From an uncultured Paracoccaceae bacterium (GTDB lineage Bacteria; Pseudomonadota; Alphaproteobacteria; Rhodobacterales; Rhodobacteraceae): 64,000 nucleotides of DNA. Both the position numbers and the translations under genes were made by a program. A model generated the notes under the pieces. It was not told where the DNA came from. It was given only the letters and a program-made list of their open reading frames with translations, and searched no databases. The stretch's first letter is position 1, and every line of letters begins with the position of its first letter. The stretch spans positions 124,001 to 188,000 of the forward strand of contig CANNFE010000005.1 in NCBI GenBank assembly GCA_947503775.1, read 5' to 3'. Shown here piece by piece: positions 60,535-64,000 of this stretch.

Positions 60535-61911
60535 CTAACCCACCGAACCGCGCCCCGGTTCAGTCATGATCCGAACCTGCCCTCTGAGCCTGAGCAAAAG
60601 CAGCCCGCCCGCCACGCCAAGCCCTACGACCAGCCCGGCCCAGACCCCGACCGCGCCATAGCCCATCCGCGCGCCCAGCACATAGCTCGCCGGGATCCCG
60701 AGGCCCCAATAGCTGCCCACGGCAAGCCACATCGGCACCGCCGTATCATGCAGCCCGCGCAGCAGTCCCAGCGCCATGACCTGCGCCGCATCGGCGACCT
60801 GAAAAAGCGCCGCCATGAAAATCAGGATCACCGCCATCTCGACCACGGCGGGCGCCTGCGGATCGGCGCCATCCAGAAAGATCCACGCAATCGGGCGCGG
60901 CAGCAGCACGAAAATCAGAACCGTCAGAACCGCAAAAACGCCCGACAGCGTAAACGCCGTCACGGCGCCGCGCATAAATCCTGTCCGGTCGCGCCGCCCA
61001 TAGGCGTTCCCGGCCCGGATCGTGGCCGCCTGACTAAGCCCCAGATGAAACATGAACGTCACCGACGCCGCCTGCAGCGCGACGCCGTGCGCCGCCAGTT
61101 CGACCTCGCCGATCCATCCGACCATGATGGCAGCGGCGGCAAATAGGCCGACCTCGCTCAGATAGGTGAGGCCGATTGGAAAGCCGAGCCGCGCCACCTT
61201 GACCAGCGCCTGCCGGTCGATCCGCCAGAGCCGGGCGAAAAGCCGCTCTGCCGCCAGCACCCGGCGCGTATAAAGGACCAGCGCCGCCGCGCCGAACAGG
61301 TTCACCCCGACCGAGGCCAGCGCGGATCCGGCAAGGCCCAGCTCCGGCACGCCGAACCGGCCAAAGATCAGAACCCAGTTCAGCCCGACATTCAGCACCG
61401 CCGAAGCGACCGTGACCAACAGCACGATCTTGGTGCGCTCCACCCCGGCCAGCGTGCTCCGCATCGTCAAAAGAACCAGCGCGGGGGCCATGCCGAAGGC
61501 AGTGATCTGCAGGTAAAGGCCCGCCCCATCCGCAAGATCCGGCGCCTGCCCCATCAGCCGGAACAGCGTTGGTCCCATCAGCAGGACCGGCAGGATCAGG
61601 AGCGAGAACCCGATCGACAGCCACAGCCCCATCCGCGTGGCGCGGCGCAGGGCGGTCGTGTCGCCTTCGGTCGCCGCCGTCGCGACAATCGGCATCACGG
61701 CAAAGGCAAAGCCAGCGCCAAGAAGAAGGATGGCGAAAAAGATCGACTGTCCCAGCACTCCGGCGGCCAAGGCGCCAATATCGTACCAGCCCAGCATGAC
61801 GACATCGGTGATCCCGATGCTCAGCTGCGCCAGCTGGCTGCCGATCAGCGGCAGTCCAAGCTCCATCAGCCGGGAGACGTCGCGACGATATGACAAAGGA
61901 GCGGCGGCCAT
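60535..61911 (-). CDS. MATE-family multidrug/toxin efflux transporter
   Basis: A 458-residue protein with twelve spans in two six-span halves: LMELGLPLIGSQLAQLSIGI, TDVVMLGWYDIGALAAGVLG in the first, LGFPIGLTYLSEVGLFAAAA and IMVGWIGEVELAAHGVALQA in the second. This is the NorM/DinF-type pattern. ATG at 61911 follows AGGTGG; a GTG three codons upstream is possible. It probably exports cationic compounds in exchange for Na+ or H+. It precedes dedA by five bases, a pairing that would link export with membrane protection. Confidence 0.93.
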   Translation of the reverse strand: MAAAPLSYRRDVSRLMELGLPLIGSQLAQLSIGITDVVMLGWYDIGALAAGVLGQSIFFAILLLGAGFAFAVMPIVATAATEGDTTALRRATRMGLWLSIGFSLLILPVLLMGPTLFRLMGQAPDLADGAGLYLQITAFGMAPALVLLTMRSTLAGVERTKIVLLVTVASAVLNVGLNWVLIFGRFGVPELGLAGSALASVGVNLFGAAALVLYTRRVLAAERLFARLWRIDRQALVKVARLGFPIGLTYLSEVGLFAAAAIMVGWIGEVELAAHGVALQAASVTFMFHLGLSQAATIRAGNAYGRRDRTGFMRGAVTAFTLSGVFAVLTVLIFVLLPRPIAWIFLDGADPQAPAVVEMAVILIFMAALFQVADAAQVMALGLLRGLHDTAVPMWLAVGSYWGLGIPASYVLGARMGYGAVGVWAGLVVGLGVAGGLLLLRLRGQVRIMTEPGRGSVG

Positions 61912-61978
61912 ATGTGCCACCTACGCCCGGCAGGCGGCCCCCGCAATCCGCGATCTGCGCCCTATCGCGCGCGCAAAC

Positions 61979-62010
61979 GAAAAACCGCGCAGAGCACAAG
62001 CTCCGCGCGG
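61979..62010 (-). terminator. Intrinsic terminator of the small Asp-tailed protein gene
   Basis: On the minus strand an 11-bp stem with one mismatch (62010-62000 with 61995-61985, loop TTGT) is followed by TTTTTCGTTT, a classical rho-independent terminator. It lies about 26 bases after the stop codon of the gene at 62036. Confidence 0.85.
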
Positions 62011-62035
62011 TCCTAAATCTCTGGTCGTGTGACGC

Positions 62036-62287
62036 TTAGTTGGTGCCGGTGCCGGAACCGCTGTCGTCATCGTCGTCATCGTCGCCCGATGCGATCGCAG
62101 CGATCAGCAGGACGCCCGCAGCAACAGCAGCGATGGTGCCGAGGTTGCCAGCCGAGGAACCAGGTGCAGCGGCAACAACCGGCGCGACAGGCTCAACTTC
62201 GCCTTGGGGGGCAAGAAGACCACCCGCGCTCGAAAGGGTCGGGATAAGAAGTGCAGCGACAGCTGCGCCGGTGAGAAGCTTTTTCAT
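62036..62287 (-). CDS. Small exported protein with aspartate-rich tail
   Basis: An 83-residue protein with a very strong AAGGAGGCC ribosome-binding site. The signal MKKLLTGAAVAALLIPTLSS is cleaved near SAGG (residue 21). The mature part holds one hydrophobic segment at about residues 48-68 (NLGTIAAVAAGVLLIAAIAS) and ends with seven aspartates and a Ser/Gly/Thr tail (SGSGTGTN). The topology is probably a periplasmic Pro/Ala stretch, one span and an acidic cytoplasmic tail, or a membrane hairpin. I recognise no characterised family. It has its own terminator, so it is monocistronic and probably abundant. Confidence 0.8.
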   Translation of the reverse strand: MKKLLTGAAVAALLIPTLSSAGGLLAPQGEVEPVAPVVAAAPGSSAGNLGTIAAVAAGVLLIAAIASGDDDDDDDSGSGTGTN

Positions 62288-62821
62288 GGAGGCCTCCTTA
62301 GTGGAATTACGTGCTCTCGATCAGAGATGTAGCAGGCAAATCGCGAAGCGCAAAGACATTCGTCTCAAAAGGACGATTCTGTGGCAGAACTGACGATAAT
62401 TTCGACCGATCTTCTTCTATTTCTAGGCGAATCCGGCGGGGAATGGCCCCGATCGGCAAAGAACAAGACTGCGCGGAGTTTAGGATAAATATCTGATTCG
62501 GCTTCGGAAAGCGTCGATCCGGCGGGTTTCGGTGCCGAAATCACGTCGCATATCGCACCCCGATCCACCCGGTGAACCGGCCGCCGACCCGCCCAGTCCA
62601 GCTCGCCGGCAAACGGCGGATTTTTGCCCGCACGCACCGCTCGCCGCTATGTCATTTCACATCCAGACCGCCTTGAACGGGGCATCGAGGGCCGCTCAAG
62701 ACCGTCCGACACGTAATCTCGACCTGCCCTTGCGATTGTCTTTCCTTGAAGGCGGCGACCTGTTCTATTGTCGGCAAAACTGACTCCAAGTCAGAACAAG
62801 AAAAACGAGCGGAGCACAGAC
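62288..62821. other. Intergenic region upstream of parE without a supported gene
   Basis: These 534 bases separate the divergent small-protein gene and parE. A 90-codon minus-strand frame (62365-62637) has no ribosome-binding site or recognisable sequence and is not called. The left 120 bases should hold the promoter of the small protein. The right end (around 62740-62815) should hold the parE promoter, with an AGGAGA-like AGCGGAGCACAGAC before the start. No further repeat or RNA was recognised. Confidence 0.5.
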
Positions 62822-64000
62822 ATGCCAGACGACCTTCTCGGCGGCCATGATCCCGAAAAGTCCAGATCCCAGGCCTATGACGCCTCCTCCATCGAGGTTC
62901 TCGAGGGCCTCGAGCCCGTCCGCAAACGGCCAGGCATGTATATCGGCGGCACGGACGAACGCGCGCTCCACCATATGGTGGCCGAGGTGCTCGACAATTC
63001 CATGGACGAGGCCGTCGCGGGCCACGCCACCCGGATCGAGGTCGAGCTTCACGCCGACCACTCTGTCACCGTCCGCGACAACGGACGGGGCATCCCGATC
63101 GACCCGCATCCGAAATTCCCGGACAAATCCGCGCTCGAGGTCATCCTCTGCACGCTCCACGCGGGCGGCAAATTCTCCGGCAAGGCCTACCAGACCTCCG
63201 GCGGCCTCCACGGCGTCGGCGCCTCCGTCGTCAATGCGCTGTCGGACGCGATGACCGTCCAGGTCGCCCGCGATCGCCAGCTCTTCGAACAGCGCTTCTC
63301 GCGCGGGCTGCCCCTCGGCCCGGTGGAACAGATCGGTGCCGCCCCCAACCGCCGCGGCACCACCGTCACCTTCCACCCCGATGCCGAAATCTTCCCCGAT
63401 CCGCGCTTCAAACCCGCCCGCCTGATGAAGATGGTCCGCTCCAAGGCCTACCTCTTTTCAGGCGTCGAGATCCGCTGGAAGACCGCGATCGAAGCCGAGG
63501 GGGTGCCCGCCGAGGCAACGTTCCATTTCCCCGGCGGCCTCGCCGACTACCTCGCCGAAACCCTCGGCACCGCCACGACCTATGCCGACGCCCCCTTCGC
63601 GGGCAAAGTCGACTTCCAGCAGAAATTCGGCGAACCCGGCTCCGTCGAATGGGCGATCAACTGGTCCCCCGTCCGCGACGGCTTTCTCCAGTCCTACTGC
63701 AACACCGTGCCCACCCCCGAAGGCGGCACCCACGAGGCGGGCTTCTGGGCCGCCATCCTCAAGGGCATCCGCGCCTACGGAGAACTCGCCAGCAACAAGA
63801 AGGCCGCCCAGATCACCCGCGAGGATCTGACCACCGGCGCCCAGGCCCTCGTCTCCTGCTTCATCCGCGAGCCTGCCTTCGTCGGCCAGACCAAGGACCG
63901 CCTCTCAACCGAGGCCGCCGCCAAGATGACCGAAGGCGCCGTGCGCGACCGCTTCGACACCTGGCTCGGCGCCGACCCCAAATCGGCGGGCGCCATCCTC
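62822..64000 (+). CDS. parE: DNA topoisomerase IV subunit B, N-terminal part (cut by window edge)
   Basis: The first 393 residues are present. The GHKL ATPase shows SIEVLEGLEPVRKRPGMYIG, VAEVLDNSMDEAVAGHATRI, TVRDNGRGIPIDPHPKFPD and the ATP-lid LHAGGKFSGKAYQTSGGLHG, then VGASVVNALSDAMTV. GGTDERALHHMVAEVLDNSM is the ParE form, whereas GyrB has a different loop and VVDNAIDEA. The transducer domain follows from about residue 235 (AGKVDFQQKFGEPGSVEWAI, TVPTPEGGTHEAGFWAAILK). With ParC it decatenates daughter chromosomes. The TOPRIM and C-terminal parts lie beyond the window. Confidence 0.95.
   Translation, partial: MPDDLLGGHDPEKSRSQAYDASSIEVLEGLEPVRKRPGMYIGGTDERALHHMVAEVLDNSMDEAVAGHATRIEVELHADHSVTVRDNGRGIPIDPHPKFPDKSALEVILCTLHAGGKFSGKAYQTSGGLHGVGASVVNALSDAMTVQVARDRQLFEQRFSRGLPLGPVEQIGAAPNRRGTTVTFHPDAEIFPDPRFKPARLMKMVRSKAYLFSGVEIRWKTAIEAEGVPAEATFHFPGGLADYLAETLGTATTYADAPFAGKVDFQQKFGEPGSVEWAINWSPVRDGFLQSYCNTVPTPEGGTHEAGFWAAILKGIRAYGELASNKKAAQITREDLTTGAQALVSCFIREPAFVGQTKDRLSTEAAAKMTEGAVRDRFDTWLGADPKSAGAIL

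Noticed and set aside
62365-62637. 90-codon minus-strand gene upstream of parE
   Set aside because: No ribosome-binding site, no motif and no hydrophobic or helical pattern; treated as non-coding.
62822-64000. gyrB instead of parE
   Set aside because: The GGTDERALHHMVAEVLDNSM loop is of the ParE type; GyrB would show VVDNAIDEA and a different preceding loop.

Overview
The window is a dense, G+C-rich, almost gap-free stretch of bacterial chromosome. The gene set points to an alphaproteobacterium of the Rhodobacterales/Roseobacter kind. It has a complete PhyR-NepR-EcfG general stress module, a GapR nucleoid protein, an NDUFA12-type complex I subunit gene, ScfR-type and Crp/Fnr-type regulators, a consensus FNR box, and many ATGA/GTGA/TGATG stop-start overlaps. 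No prophage, CRISPR array, rRNA or tRNA gene was recognised. The genus cannot be fixed from the sequence alone.

Layout. (1) 1-7873, minus strand: a glycogen operon gapR-glgP-glgB-glgC-glgA-glgX, with glgX cut by the window edge. (2) 8000-10893: a small membrane protein, then a divergent pair formed by an aminoglycoside-phosphotransferase-like kinase and an acyl-CoA dehydrogenase. These are the two halves of the ACAD10/11 architecture. (3) 10919-25118: an FNR-box-preceded sulfurtransferase, then a minus-strand regulatory operon (ScfR-type regulator, single-domain response regulator, small membrane protein, SLC5-STAC-histidine kinase, FliM-like protein). It diverges from a branched-chain-type ABC transporter and acetyl-CoA synthetase. 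I read this as a sensing, uptake and activation locus for a short carboxylate. Three perfect TTCTAGAA-centred palindromes lie between the two ATPase genes, exactly 28 bp apart. (4) 25253-29457: two proline-rich orphan genes, accB-accC-aat, and the convergent NDUFA12-DUF2155 pair. (5) 29508-31915: clpP, clpX and an AT-richer RidA gene. (6) 32039-36545: an ArsR/SRPBCC pair with an operator over its start codon, a photolyase-like protein with apparently permuted domains, ecfG-nepR/phyR, and a YihY-type membrane protein.

(7) 36769-41694: a flavin monooxygenase, and two paralogous Crp/Fnr regulators flanking a three-gene stress-envelope operon (YqjD/DUF883-like, holin-like, DUF3618) that carries a good EcfG promoter. 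(8) 41866-44787: a 263-bp MITE-like element inserted exactly in a stop codon, a fasciclin lipoprotein, and a DUF6502-DUF5666 pair with twin operator-like palindromes. (9) 44827-48774: a giant secreted ExeM/NucH-type nuclease. (10) 48948-51726: a TPP enzyme overlapping a CaiB-type CoA-transferase. (11) 51896-57882: a TTC38-like TPR gene followed by opgC-opgG-opgH for osmoregulated periplasmic glucan. (12) 57944-64000: a secreted esterase between two REP-like hairpins, a YHS-rhodanese pair, DedA, MATE, a small Asp-tailed exported protein and the start of parE.

The main themes are carbon storage, short-acid and acyl-CoA metabolism, and envelope and general stress. All functional statements rest on reading protein motifs by eye. 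No database search was run.
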